Assembly: GCA_038735125.1 (NCBI GenBank)
Contig: JAVYNU010000010.1
Location: 1-61,127 of the forward strand
Direction: 5' to 3'
DNA: 61,127 bases
Origin: Ignisphaera sp.
Lineage (GTDB): Archaea > Thermoproteota > Thermoprotei_A > Sulfolobales > Ignisphaeraceae
Part shown: positions 1 through 9,160 of the stretch, piece after piece
Layout: every line of letters begins with the position of its first letter
Position numbering within the stretch: the first letter of the stretch is position 1
The notes under the pieces: model-generated
Told to the model about the DNA's origin: nothing
The model's database searches: none
What the model saw: the letters and a program-made list of their open reading frames with translations, nothing else
Position numbers and translations under genes: made by a program

Positions 1-161
1 ACTTCACAAAGCTGGCTGAAGATCTTGGCCACGCAAGTATAAAGGGTCTCAACCCGTACGACGTCTTTAAGGTTGAGATTAAGCCTCCGATTGGTGCTGC
101 TCTAACTGTTGAGAGGACTGTTCCAGCATCTCTAGCGTATGAAATAATAGATCTTGGCTAG
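1..161 (+). CDS. C-terminal end of an unidentified protein (partial)
   Basis: An open frame enters from the window edge and ends at TAG 159-161, giving about 52 residues that end in a helix-like segment (AYEIIDLG). The sequence is protein-like, with the run KPPIGAALTVER and no low complexity, but I do not recognise the family from this tail. Only the C-terminus is visible, so no function is given. A downstream open frame on the opposite strand (399 to 79) overlaps this end, which argues against that antisense frame being real. Confidence 0.6.
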   Translation, partial: FTKLAEDLGHASIKGLNPYDVFKVEIKPPIGAALTVERTVPASLAYEIIDLG

Positions 162-454
162 TCTTAGGAAAGGCTGTTGATGTGATTAGCTTGAAATTTG
201 AAAATAAAAATATTTTTTTATCCTTAAACACCTCTTCTGGTTTATCTTCTTCAGATTCTTCTCTAATTATCATATTTTTGAGTCTATAGGCTTCATTGTT
301 GTGGGCATTGTCATGCTCTACCTCTCCACTTTTCAAAGCGATGTATTGTTTTATGTGTTTATTGGCTTGGCTGTTGCGTGTCTTGCCATAGGTTTTCACA
401 TACTCTTCGCCCTAATACTACACCTAGCTAGGTCTAGGCGTAGATAGGCTCTGT
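162..454. other. Ambiguous 290-bp stretch, two competing short frames
   Basis: No gene is certain here. On the minus strand a 106-codon hydrophilic frame (399 to 79, GTG start) follows the chromate transporter but runs into the upstream plus-strand coding end and has no clear ribosome binding site. On the plus strand, GTG 301 to TAG 447 encodes about 48 residues with two hydrophobic segments and a basic tail (ARSRRR), like a tiny membrane protein. Each is the antisense of the other, so at most one is real. I slightly favour the plus-strand membrane peptide. Confidence 0.3.
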
Positions 455-1021
455 TCACAGATTCCAGACGCCTAGAAGCCCTAGTGCTAGGCCTGCTATT
501 GCTGATGCGATGATGAGTATTATTGGATCTACATCGAATATTGTGATTAATGCAAATACTGCTATGGCTATCACTGTTGTTGCTACTGTTGAGATTGGTT
601 GTAGCCCCTTGTATATGCCTCTAACAACTGTTAGCAGGGCTGCTGTGAAGAGGCCTATCACAGCTGCTCTAATCCCGTTCAAGACGCTTCTAACAATATA
701 GTTTTGGTAAAACCTCTGTAGCGCCATGGCTATGGCGAGTATTGTTAGGAATGCTGGTAGTATCACAGCTATTGTTGCTATGAGAGAGCCTATCGGGCCA
801 CAAGTTTTGTAGCCTATATATGTAGCGGCGTTAACCGCTACTGGCCCTGGGGTCGACTCTGCTATTGCAACAAGGTCTAGGAACTCCTCTTCGGAGAGCC
901 ACTGGTTGCGTACAACAACCTCGTATCTGAGAATGGGGATCATCGCCTGCCCACCGCCAAACATAACAGCGCCGATTTTCAAAAATGTTATGAAGAGTGT
1001 CAATAGTGTTGCTTCGCCCAA
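455..1021 (-). CDS. chrA: Chromate transporter family protein, short (single-domain) CHR
   Basis: This 188-residue, very hydrophobic protein has CHR-family hallmarks: a glycine-rich GGGQAMIP stretch near residue 22 and the TPGPV motif near residue 57, followed by about five membrane segments. CHR proteins of this length are half-size, one domain instead of the two in classic ChrA, and usually occur as adjacent pairs that work together at the cytoplasmic membrane to move chromate or a related oxyanion. No second half is seen next to it: the upstream neighbour is divergent and downstream there is only ambiguous sequence. The family is clear, but substrate and function as a singleton are not. 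Confidence 0.85.
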   Translation of the reverse strand: MGEATLLTLFITFLKIGAVMFGGGQAMIPILRYEVVVRNQWLSEEEFLDLVAIAESTPGPVAVNAATYIGYKTCGPIGSLIATIAVILPAFLTILAIAMALQRFYQNYIVRSVLNGIRAAVIGLFTAALLTVVRGIYKGLQPISTVATTVIAIAVFALITIFDVDPIILIIASAIAGLALGLLGVWNL

Positions 1022-1129
1022 GTCGATCCACCAGTCGATTGCAGTGGCTTGCCCAAAGCTTATCTGCTTTTATGCGGCAGTAGCTTGCTATTCGATCTGT
1101 CAACACTGTTTTTATAGTCTGGATAGCTA

Positions 1130-2305
1130 GTGTCTATTTATCGATCAGCGGTCTGTGGCATGGGTGTTTGCAGAGTCTGTGGAAAGTCTTCTAAGACTGT
1201 CAGCAGCGTTCTTGGTGTTTGCGTAGATTGTTTGAGGTCTAGAGCTGGGGAGGCACTGCCCATTGCAATGTCTGTTCACAAGTCGTATAGAATTGGTCTT
1301 GGGCTTCCCCTTGAGGCTCCGAAGAGCTATGAAGGTGCTAAATGCGGTTTTTGTGTAAACGAATGCATCGTACCCTTGAATGGGGCTGGCTTTTGCGGTG
1401 TTTGGACAAACAAAAGCGGTTTTCTACAGCCTGTCGAGGGTTTTGGCAAGGGGGTTCTGCACTACTATCTAGATCCTCTGCCAACAAACTGTGTTGCAAC
1501 ACCTGTTTGCCCTGCTTACACAGGTGCTGGCTACCCCAAGTACGCTGTTCGCAATGGTGTTGAGCACGGCTTTTACAACCTAGCTGTCTTCTTTGCTGGC
1601 TGCAACCTGGACTGCGTGTTTTGCCAGAATTGGGAGCATAAAAACATTGTTGTGGATGGTGCTCAGAGAGCGAGGTTTAGAGTGTCTGAGGAGGAGCTGT
1701 TCGAAGCGGCCATGGCGAGCAGGGTCACATGCATATGCTACTTTGGAGGGGATCCAGGACCCCACGCTGTATATGCTCTAAAGGTCTCTAGAAAGATTGT
1801 TGAAGAGGCTAGGAGAAGAGGTGCTGTAAAGAGGGTTTGCTGGGAGACGAACGGACTCGAAAACCCGCCTATAATGAGAGAAATGGCTAGGCTGAGTCTT
1901 GAGAGTGGGGGTATTGTCAAAATAGATTGGAAGGCTTGGACACCATCTGTCTACCAAGCCCTTACAGGTGTGGATGGCAAAAAAGCTGTTGATAGGATAA
2001 AAGAGAATGTGAAAATTGTCAGTGAAATGGCTAAGAAGAGGAGGGAGATACCGCTCTTGGTAATAAGCGTTCTCCTAGTCCCGGGATACATAGACGAGGT
2101 CGAGATAAGAGGAATAGCAGAGTATATAGCGTCTATAGACCCTGAAACCCCTGTGATATTCCTAGCCTTCCACCCAGACCACCTACTAAAAGACCTCCCA
2201 CCAACAAGCATATCACATGCCAAAAAAGCAATCGAAATAGCCCATGAAGCAGGCTTGAAAAGAGTTTACATAGGAAATGAGTGGCTACTTGGAAACTACT
2301 ACTAG
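1130..2305 (+). CDS. Radical SAM protein, PflA/AmmeMemoRadiSam-like, with N-terminal Cys cluster
   Basis: The protein has 391 residues. An N-terminal CxxC...CxxC ribbon (CRVC about residue 14, CVDC about 31) probably binds zinc. A second cysteine cluster (CGFC, then NEC and FCGVW) lies around residues 72-90. The radical SAM triad CNLDCVFCQNW (CxxxCxxC, about residue 158) binds the [4Fe-4S] cluster that cleaves SAM, and a glycine motif (YFGGDPGP, about 203) follows. The arrangement resembles pyruvate-formate-lyase-activating-enzyme-like proteins and the AmmeMemoRadiSam group. The substrate is unknown. The start may be GTG 1130 or the in-frame ATG at 1160, just before the zinc ribbon. It is divergent from the chromate transporter and stands alone. 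Confidence 0.8.
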   Translation: MSIYRSAVCGMGVCRVCGKSSKTVSSVLGVCVDCLRSRAGEALPIAMSVHKSYRIGLGLPLEAPKSYEGAKCGFCVNECIVPLNGAGFCGVWTNKSGFLQPVEGFGKGVLHYYLDPLPTNCVATPVCPAYTGAGYPKYAVRNGVEHGFYNLAVFFAGCNLDCVFCQNWEHKNIVVDGAQRARFRVSEEELFEAAMASRVTCICYFGGDPGPHAVYALKVSRKIVEEARRRGAVKRVCWETNGLENPPIMREMARLSLESGGIVKIDWKAWTPSVYQALTGVDGKKAVDRIKENVKIVSEMAKKRREIPLLVISVLLVPGYIDEVEIRGIAEYIASIDPETPVIFLAFHPDHLLKDLPPTSISHAKKAIEIAHEAGLKRVYIGNEWLLGNYY

Positions 2306-2478
2306 TTCTCCACAAGAGAAGACCTAGCTTACCAAGCGTAGATCAAGTTGTATCCAAGTTCTTTGCAACTTACATTTGAAAAAGGTGTTTGGCTTAGAAT
2401 ATGCAACTATATTTGCTGGCGCCATCAAATTTTAAAATTTGTATTTTTGTGTGCTATGTTTGTATTTAGGTGCTTTGC

Positions 2479-5049
2479 ATGAGCTATGCTGAGACAGATC
2501 TTGATATGGATTTGAGGTTTTCTAGGCTTGTTGTAAAAGTTGAAGAAGCTTCTGTAAGCGTTTGGCGTGGAGATAATCTTTTGCATAGGGTTGACGATGT
2601 TGCTAGACTCGATGTTGTTTGCGGCATTAGTATCTGCAGGCTTGTTGCTGTTACACGTGGTGGTGATAGGGTCGATGTTGTCTATTTTACTAGGAGAAAG
2701 GAGGAGGAGTTTAAGAGATTTGCAGACTCTTTCAACAAGGGGGCTAAGTTTGTTGTTGAGAGGGAGAGGGTTGAGAAGCCATCTGTAGGAACCTTGAAGT
2801 GGCTTTGGAGCATTCTAAGCAAATATAAAAAGGCTTTGGTGATAGGCGTAGCTACATCGATTCTCTTAACGGTCGTAGGGCTTTTACCGCCATATCTAAT
2901 GAAGATCCTCATAGACAGTGTTTTACTGGCTTCAAACCCCTCTATAGCGCTGTTCATAGCGATTATACTAACGCTTATTGCAACCCATATTACTATAGCT
3001 ATTACAACAACTTACCGCGGCCTCACACTCAGCAAACTAGGATACAAAGTTACTGTAGATCTTTCAGAGACCTTGTACCGCCACGTAATGAGCCTTGACT
3101 TGCCACAGATCGAGGCTATTGGTGTGGGTAGATTAACCTCAAGGATAGTTAATGATGTTAATAGCCTTAATTGGCTTCTTGTATGGGCTGTTCCAGCAGT
3201 CATTTCAAATAGCTTTAATATTGTTGCTGTTGGAAGCATCATGTTCTATATGGATGCTAGACTAGCTCTATTCATACTATTGCCAACACCAATAATAGCT
3301 CTGCTGGTTCTTCACTATAGGAAGAGATCTAGGTTTCTATGGCATGCAAATTGGCGTAGAAACTCAGAGCTCTACTCCAAAATCTATGAAACAATTCCTA
3401 ATTATCTCATCGTAAAGTCTTTTGTGAAAGAAGAGAATGAAGCGCAAGAATTTAGATTTCTTCTTGACAGAGTCTATGAAAGCAATGTTTCAATAGCTAA
3501 GCTAAACAATCTGACATGGCCCCTCCTAGGCTTTGTCTTAAATATTGCCACTGTCGGGATATGGTGGTTCGGCGGACTACAAGTGCTTAGCAAAAGAATA
3601 GAGCTTGGAACAATAACAGCTTTCATATCATATGCATCTCAGTTCTATGGTATTGTAAACAACTTGAGCAACCTTATACCAGCTATGCAACAGTCTCTCG
3701 TCTCTGCAGAGAGAATAAGAGAGTTGCTATCACTATCACCTACACTAAGAAGTGGGAAAGGACTCTGCATAGACAGGATAGAGAGTATAACGTTTAAGGA
3801 TGTAACTTTTGGCTACGACCCAAGAACGCCAGTTCTAAAGGACATCAACTTGGCTATTAGAAAGGACGAGAAAATAGCAATAGTTGGTAGAAGCGGGTCT
3901 GGAAAAACAACAATTGTAAAACTCTTGCTCAGATACTTCGACCCTGAAGAAGGGAGAATAACAGTAAACGACTATGATATTAGAGACATTGATCCAAAAT
4001 GCCTAAGGAGTAAAGTGGCTTATGTTCCTCAAGAAGTTGTTCTCTTCGACACAACAGTTGGCTACAATGTTGCTTATGGTGCAAAAGAGTATAATCCAAT
4101 AGAAATTGTGAGAGCATGCAAAATAGCAATGATACACGATGAAATAGTTAAAATGCCATTTGCGTACGATACTCAGCTAGGGGAAAGAGGCTCTCAGATA
4201 TCAGGTGGGCAGAGGCAAAGACTTGCAATAGCTAGAGCAATACTGCTAAACCCAAGTCTATACTTATTCGACGAAGCTACATCGAATCTTGATGTTATAA
4301 ACGAGAGAGAGATATTCATGGCCATAATGAATGTGACAAAGGATAAGACATCCATATTCATAACACACAACGTTTTTGAGGTTATATTAGCAGACAAGGT
4401 TATTGTGCTAGAAAATGGCTCTATAGTCGAAGAAGGAGATCCCATAACATTGCTACTAAACAAGAATTCCAAACTGTACAACATGTTTAAGGACCAGCTA
4501 ATAGGAGGTGATGTGAAAGAGATTCTAACACTAGTCGATATGACTAAGAAGGAGATGGAGAAGAAATCGCTGGAGATGAACATAGTTAAAGCTGAAGAAG
4601 TTAAGATTCTCCCATCAAATAAGTCAAAGGCGAAGGTAGATGTGATTTATAAAGGTAATTTATATAGAGACTTGACGCCCAAGTTGCTATTCCCAATAAC
4701 AGCAAGACACGTAGTAGGGCTCTATACAGATGATCAGAAAGAGATCCTTATAATCGATGATTATAGGAAACTTGATAAAGAATCTTTAGAAGTATTAGAA
4801 AAGGCCATCGAGTTTAATAACAAGATTTTCAAGGTTAGGAGGATTAGAAGAGTGGATTTCAAAGGAGATTATCTACTGTGGGAGCTGGAAACAAATAGTG
4901 GTCTAACAACTATTGAGACTTATGGGAGGAGAAGTATAATGATATTCAGAGATAAGATAATTATGAGGGATAGGCATGACAATCTCTTCGAGGCTTTACT
5001 AAGCGACTTAGATGAGAAGAGCTTAAAGATAGTTAGAGATATGTTGTAA
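2479..5049 (+). CDS. ABC exporter half-transporter fused to a C-terminal DUF1854 domain
   Basis: This is a large fusion of about 856 residues. An N-terminal domain of about 110 residues comes first, then an ABC type-1 six-helix membrane domain (about residues 115-400). The nucleotide-binding domain has Walker A GRSGSGKTT (about 471), signature SGGQRQR (about 575), Walker B LYLFDEAT and the ITH switch. A C-terminal segment of about 140 residues (YRDLTPKLLFPIT...IIDD...) looks like DUF1854. In bacteria DUF1854 is usually a separate small protein beside such a transporter, so this fusion makes the functional link explicit. The substrate is unknown. ATG 2479 is preferred over GTG 2470 because AGGTG lies 7 nt upstream of the ATG. 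Confidence 0.85.
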   Translation: MSYAETDLDMDLRFSRLVVKVEEASVSVWRGDNLLHRVDDVARLDVVCGISICRLVAVTRGGDRVDVVYFTRRKEEEFKRFADSFNKGAKFVVERERVEKPSVGTLKWLWSILSKYKKALVIGVATSILLTVVGLLPPYLMKILIDSVLLASNPSIALFIAIILTLIATHITIAITTTYRGLTLSKLGYKVTVDLSETLYRHVMSLDLPQIEAIGVGRLTSRIVNDVNSLNWLLVWAVPAVISNSFNIVAVGSIMFYMDARLALFILLPTPIIALLVLHYRKRSRFLWHANWRRNSELYSKIYETIPNYLIVKSFVKEENEAQEFRFLLDRVYESNVSIAKLNNLTWPLLGFVLNIATVGIWWFGGLQVLSKRIELGTITAFISYASQFYGIVNNLSNLIPAMQQSLVSAERIRELLSLSPTLRSGKGLCIDRIESITFKDVTFGYDPRTPVLKDINLAIRKDEKIAIVGRSGSGKTTIVKLLLRYFDPEEGRITVNDYDIRDIDPKCLRSKVAYVPQEVVLFDTTVGYNVAYGAKEYNPIEIVRACKIAMIHDEIVKMPFAYDTQLGERGSQISGGQRQRLAIARAILLNPSLYLFDEATSNLDVINEREIFMAIMNVTKDKTSIFITHNVFEVILADKVIVLENGSIVEEGDPITLLLNKNSKLYNMFKDQLIGGDVKEILTLVDMTKKEMEKKSLEMNIVKAEEVKILPSNKSKAKVDVIYKGNLYRDLTPKLLFPITARHVVGLYTDDQKEILIIDDYRKLDKESLEVLEKAIEFNNKIFKVRRIRRVDFKGDYLLWELETNSGLTTIETYGRRSIMIFRDKIIMRDRHDNLFEALLSDLDEKSLKIVRDML

Positions 5050-5067
5050 TGAATTGCAAATACATCA

Positions 5068-5766
5068 TCAAAATAGGAATGCTATGACAAGAACACTTAT
5101 TGCCATGAGTAGTTGGGCAAGAACAGTTTTTCTGCTGTATATTGGTTTGGGCATGTAGCTAAACTGTTTCAAGTATACCCCCTCTGTAAATTGGTCAACA
5201 ATTTCATCGCCTCTCACAAAGAGCATTGCCAGGGTTTTCCAAGAACTCTCCCCTTTTAGCCCATGTACATAGAGCATTTCGCTAGATTCCTTTAGAATCT
5301 GTGACGATATTCTCCAGAAGTATCCGATGGCTAGCGAAAATGTTTTTGATATTCTGTATGATAGGTGACACAGCTCGGATATGTTGATATTCTGCATCAA
5401 AGAGAATACTATGATAGATCCTATCTCAGCTCTTATAAAAACATCTAAGAAGGGTGTTAGCGATATAATTCCTCTGTTGATCCATGTGTATAGAAGGTTT
5501 GTGAGCCCCATCCAAGTGGCAGGTATAGAAGATACTAGTGCAGAGTATAGTAGTGAGCTCCCTATGCCAAACACCATATAGAACGCTATCAGCATTGAGA
5601 ATATGAATATCGATGCCGATGGGCTGTGCACAACAATGTATAGTGAGAGCACTGCAAACACAAGATGTAATATTGTTGATCCTCTCCTAGCGTCTGTAAA
5701 ACCATAGAGGAAGAGGGATCTCAGCACCAAGAGAACTAGTTTCGAGAACGCTTTTGAGATGCTCAT
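5068..5766 (-). CDS. ECF transporter T component (EcfT/CbiQ-like)
   Basis: This 232-residue membrane protein is the last gene of a minus-strand S-A-T operon. Several hydrophobic helices are followed by a cytoplasmic segment with YVHGLKGESS and VRGDE, matching the position of the coupling helices with short Ala/Val-Arg-Gly motifs that dock EcfT on its ATPases. It transmits ATP hydrolysis to the substrate-binding S protein. It starts 2 nt after the end of the ATPase gene, so translation is probably coupled. The sequence is divergent and context does much of the work in naming it. Confidence 0.75.
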   Translation of the reverse strand: MSISKAFSKLVLLVLRSLFLYGFTDARRGSTILHLVFAVLSLYIVVHSPSASIFIFSMLIAFYMVFGIGSSLLYSALVSSIPATWMGLTNLLYTWINRGIISLTPFLDVFIRAEIGSIIVFSLMQNINISELCHLSYRISKTFSLAIGYFWRISSQILKESSEMLYVHGLKGESSWKTLAMLFVRGDEIVDQFTEGVYLKQFSYMPKPIYSRKTVLAQLLMAISVLVIAFLF

Positions 5767-5768
5767 GG

Positions 5769-7058
5769 CTAGACCACCAAAGTTTTTGTTGCTATATACC
5801 CCAGCTCCTCACCATGGCTAGCAACAACAATTGCAGAGCCTCTTTGCTGTAGCATTGTCAAAAGCTTTATTACTGCAATAGAGTTCCAAGGGTCTAGACC
5901 AACAGTTGGCTCATCTATGAGAAGAGCCTTTGGCTGCCTGATGAATGCAGATGCTATTGCAAGTCTCCTTCTCTCCCCGCTGCTAAGAAATGCTATTGGC
6001 GTGTTTAAAGCATCTTCTAACCCAGCAATCCTTGCAATTTCCTTGTTCCACCCAATCTCATCGCCTGCTGTCGGATTGGATATGTAGTGCAGAGGATTTT
6101 CAGAAACTAGTTGAACACCTCTAACAAATCTTTTTACACTACCCCTACTCGGTTTTAAAATGCCTGCCAAGATTTTCAACAATGTTGATTTTCCTCTTCC
6201 AGAGCCTCCCCTAACCCAGATCAAGTCCCCTGAGAAAACATCGAATGAAATGCCCTTTAGTATATACTCTTTAGAGTCGGGATACTTAAACCATATGTTG
6301 TCGACCTCTATAACCTTTTCTGTGTCAGCATCAAATCTTTCAATATTTTTTATTGTGTATTCCAAAGCCTTGAAATCTTCATAGATTGGGGTCTCCATGG
6401 GATCGTCAAACATTGTTGCAATACCTTTCTCTATATATAGAATCTTGTTGGCGATTCCACGCCAAGAAAATATGTCATGATCGACAACAACTATTGTTTC
6501 GCCATACTCTGAAGCAAGTTTAACTGCCTCCACGACCTGGCGCCTAGATTCTCTATCTAGATAAGAGGTTATTTCGTCTATCAGAATTATCTTTGCTTTT
6601 GAAGCCAAAGCCTCTAAAAAAGCTATTCTCTGAGCCTCGCCAGCACTCAAATTTATTGATGAGTCAAAGAGCTTGTGGCTAACGCCAAGCCTCTTAGCCA
6701 TTTCCTCAACAGCTTTAGCATCTATGTCTATGCTCTTAAAGAGTATATCCATAGCTGGATAAGGAAATGATATTGAGTACCAAGGCTCTTGAGGTACATA
6801 GTAAAAATATTTTGAAGCCTCATAAGTATTGGAGATCTTATTTCCGTAGACAGATACAGATCCGGATAAAGACAGTCCATACAGCTCTCTTGCAATGCCT
6901 ATTAAGCTCCTCAAAAGAGTTGTTTTCCCAGATCCAGATCTACCGGTAACTAACAGTATTTCTCCACTGCTAAGAGAGAAATTTACATTTCTTAAAATTT
7001 CTTTTGTAGAGGAGTATACAGAGAGGTTTCTAACCTCTAGAGCCTTTAGCTCTCTCAA
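5769..7058 (-). CDS. ECF transporter ATPase, two ABC domains fused in one chain
   Basis: The 429-residue protein has two complete nucleotide-binding domains. Domain 1 has Walker A GRSGSGKTT (about residue 38), signature LSAGEAQR (about 137) and Walker B ILIDEIT. Domain 2 has Walker A GGSGRGKST (about 283), signature LSSGERRR (about 359) and Walker B LLIDEPT. This corresponds to EcfA and EcfA' joined in one polypeptide, as in several archaea. It powers the energy-coupling-factor importer formed with the flanking T and S proteins. Its start overlaps the end of the S gene by about 29 nt, indicating translational coupling. Confidence 0.9.
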   Translation of the reverse strand: MRELKALEVRNLSVYSSTKEILRNVNFSLSSGEILLVTGRSGSGKTTLLRSLIGIARELYGLSLSGSVSVYGNKISNTYEASKYFYYVPQEPWYSISFPYPAMDILFKSIDIDAKAVEEMAKRLGVSHKLFDSSINLSAGEAQRIAFLEALASKAKIILIDEITSYLDRESRRQVVEAVKLASEYGETIVVVDHDIFSWRGIANKILYIEKGIATMFDDPMETPIYEDFKALEYTIKNIERFDADTEKVIEVDNIWFKYPDSKEYILKGISFDVFSGDLIWVRGGSGRGKSTLLKILAGILKPSRGSVKRFVRGVQLVSENPLHYISNPTAGDEIGWNKEIARIAGLEDALNTPIAFLSSGERRRLAIASAFIRQPKALLIDEPTVGLDPWNSIAVIKLLTMLQQRGSAIVVASHGEELGYIATKTLVV

Positions 7059-7803
7059 TAAATTGCACCAATGGGTAGGACAATATTATGCCAGCTACAA
7101 ACTGCCCTATGTTAACAGGTATCTCAAATATCGCGGCTTGGGCCTCTCTGTGAAGTATGATCGGATTTGAGACAAAGTACTCGTATAGAAAATACCCTGT
7201 GACCATTATTAATCCGCCAACAGCCATTGATATGACGTATGGTTTTCCCCATATGGCTATGGATAGTACTGCAACTATTATAAATACCACGGCTATAACT
7301 ATCCATGCAATAGATGGTAAAACTATCCTAAGGTTTGGTATTGGTATAGAGAGTCCAAAGAGTGTTGTTGGAGTCCACGAGAACTCTACTCCAACACCAC
7401 CACCAAAAGACAATTCTGTAACAATAACAATAATTGCTAGGGTAGCTGCAAGAACAATTGCAAGAACTCTAATGATGTTGAGAACAGCTTTTCCATGGGG
7501 CTTTGAGCGAAGCCAATTCAAAAGCTTTGAAACGATGAACCCCTCCGAGAACTTTATGACAAATGTTGCTGGTGCGAAGTACCAGTAGCCAAGAGCCAGA
7601 TCTGCTAATGCAGGCCCTAGGCCAGAGGATATGGCTGTTACAAGTGGTGGTGCTATAAACGCAATTGTATATATGGCTGCTTCACCTAAGTTGAAGTAGC
7701 CGCCTGTTGCGGGAGTCTCTACAGTTAGCAGGACTGTGGCTACAAAGGTTATTATTGTATAGACAACTACTCTAATAACATCCTTTATTCCAACGCCTGC
7801 CAA
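7030..7803 (-). CDS. ECF transporter S (substrate-binding) component
   Basis: This 257-residue membrane protein is the first gene of the ECF operon. Residues about 30-80 contain the ECF S-component pattern TPATGGYFNLGEA, then SGLGPALADLALGYWYFAP and a conserved FVIKFSEG. This resembles S proteins that carry vitamins or cofactor precursors, but the specificity cannot be read from the sequence. A hydrophobic C-terminal half adds extra helices. Translation probably starts at TTG 7803, preceded by a GGTGAAGGTG ribosome binding site. TATA-like sequences lie about 28 and 45 nt upstream on the minus strand. Confidence 0.8.
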   Translation of the reverse strand: MAGVGIKDVIRVVVYTIITFVATVLLTVETPATGGYFNLGEAAIYTIAFIAPPLVTAISSGLGPALADLALGYWYFAPATFVIKFSEGFIVSKLLNWLRSKPHGKAVLNIIRVLAIVLAATLAIIVIVTELSFGGGVGVEFSWTPTTLFGLSIPIPNLRIVLPSIAWIVIAVVFIIVAVLSIAIWGKPYVISMAVGGLIMVTGYFLYEYFVSNPIILHREAQAAIFEIPVNIGQFVAGIILSYPLVQFIERAKGSRG

Positions 7804-7957
7804 ATTTTGCGCACCTTCACCAGTTTTTAGCCATGTTGCTATACAGAATATAATAAGCTTTAATCGAAATATATAATCGAAGTATCTAGTAAGAGAATTT
7901 ATGTGAGAGAGTGATTATAAGGTAATATACACGATTAGAAGTCGGCTGTGAAGCACT

Positions 7958-8212
7958 ATGAAATCTATTCACAGACTAAAAGATTTTGTCGCATATTCAT
8001 CGACCATCGCCTCCCCAATAATCACCATAGCAAAACTTGGTGCAGTAAAAGCCCCTGTATCTAGTGCTCTTATCGATTTTCTGAATTCAGAGCCTATGGA
8101 AAAAGCGCTAGCATATCTCATATTCAACTCCATAACAAGCACATTTTTTGTGTTGTTTATTGTGACAACAGCTCTAGTGAGAAGAGTGGGTAGAAACGCT
8201 GTTAAGGTTTAA
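7958..8212 (+). CDS. Hypothetical small membrane protein
   Basis: This 84-residue frame starts at ATG. It has one moderately hydrophobic N-terminal stretch and a clear C-terminal membrane helix (about residues 52-72) followed by a basic tail, VRRVGRNAVKV. It lies between the divergent ECF operon and the ParA-type ATPase, about 50 nt ahead of the latter in the same direction. I do not recognise a family. Its amino-acid composition is protein-like and no other frame competes. Confidence 0.5.
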   Translation: MKSIHRLKDFVAYSSTIASPIITIAKLGAVKAPVSSALIDFLNSEPMEKALAYLIFNSITSTFFVLFIVTTALVRRVGRNAVKV

Positions 8213-8260
8213 CTTGATAAAAGTTTAATAATCTTCTAAGAGGTGGCTAATTTGTGTTGA

Positions 8261-9160
8261 GTGATTTTTGTGCCAAAGGTCATTGCTATAGCAAATTACA
8301 AGGGTGGTGTTGGAAAAACCACACTTGCTAGTGTTGTTGCAGCAACGCTTTCTGAGAGGTTTAATAGAAAGGTTCTTGTTGTTGATGCCGATCCCCAGGC
8401 AAATATAACAGAGGTTTTTATCCCACCTACAAGCTTTGAGAAGCTTCTAGGGTATTCCAAGATGCAGCAAAAGGTGTTCTCAATCGAGTGGATTGCTGGG
8501 TCTGGAGAGCCTGTAGTCTATAGGGTTAGCGATAATCTAGCGATTATACCATCGAAGCCTGAGTACATAGGTCTAGTTAAATATGTTATAGTGCCTGCTG
8601 AAAGGGTCTACAGCCTTAGGAGCGATGTTGATCAGAGGCTTTCAGAATTTGATTACATAGTCTTGGATCTTCCGCCACAGATGTATGGTTTGATAGGGCC
8701 TCTGATAAAAATGGCTGATGCCCTGATATCCCCTGTGACAAAGACTAGCTTTGCTTTGACAGCTCTATACTATCTGATTAGAGATGTTAGGGGCTCTCCA
8801 CCAAATGATAAACCACCTTTTGTTGGGGCTGTCTTGACTAGATTTAGAACTATTGAGAAGATAAATATCGATGTTTATAGAAGGAGGACTAAAAGGGTTG
8901 TGGAAGAGGCTTACTCCTCCTATGGAATGAAGTGGGAGCTTGATGGCAAGATACCTTCACCTGTATTCGAAAACGTGTTTTTTGCACATCCAAAATTGGC
9001 TGATATAAGGGCTCTGCCATTTGACCCTAGCGAGAATGTTAGGCTTTTAAGGGTTTTGAGGGGGAAGGTGAAGTACTCACCGAGTATACTATTATTTGTG
9101 GAGCCTCTTGTCAAGGAGGTTGAGGAGAGGGTTGAAATAGCCCTAAAAACGCTACTGTAG
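8261..9160 (+). CDS. ParA/Soj-family P-loop ATPase
   Basis: The 299-residue protein has the deviant Walker A of the ParA/MinD class, NYKGGVGKTT (about residues 11-20), then VVDADPQAN (switch I/Walker A') and VLDLPPQ (Walker B). Such ATPases position DNA or protein cargo through ATP-dependent dimerisation. No ParB-like partner gene is adjacent, so its cargo is unknown. GTG 8261 is used: GAGGTG lies 15-20 nt upstream, and GTG 8270 is an in-frame alternative. The 3' end overlaps the convergent nitroreductase gene by 9 nt. Confidence 0.85.
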   Translation: MIFVPKVIAIANYKGGVGKTTLASVVAATLSERFNRKVLVVDADPQANITEVFIPPTSFEKLLGYSKMQQKVFSIEWIAGSGEPVVYRVSDNLAIIPSKPEYIGLVKYVIVPAERVYSLRSDVDQRLSEFDYIVLDLPPQMYGLIGPLIKMADALISPVTKTSFALTALYYLIRDVRGSPPNDKPPFVGAVLTRFRTIEKINIDVYRRRTKRVVEEAYSSYGMKWELDGKIPSPVFENVFFAHPKLADIRALPFDPSENVRLLRVLRGKVKYSPSILLFVEPLVKEVEERVEIALKTLL

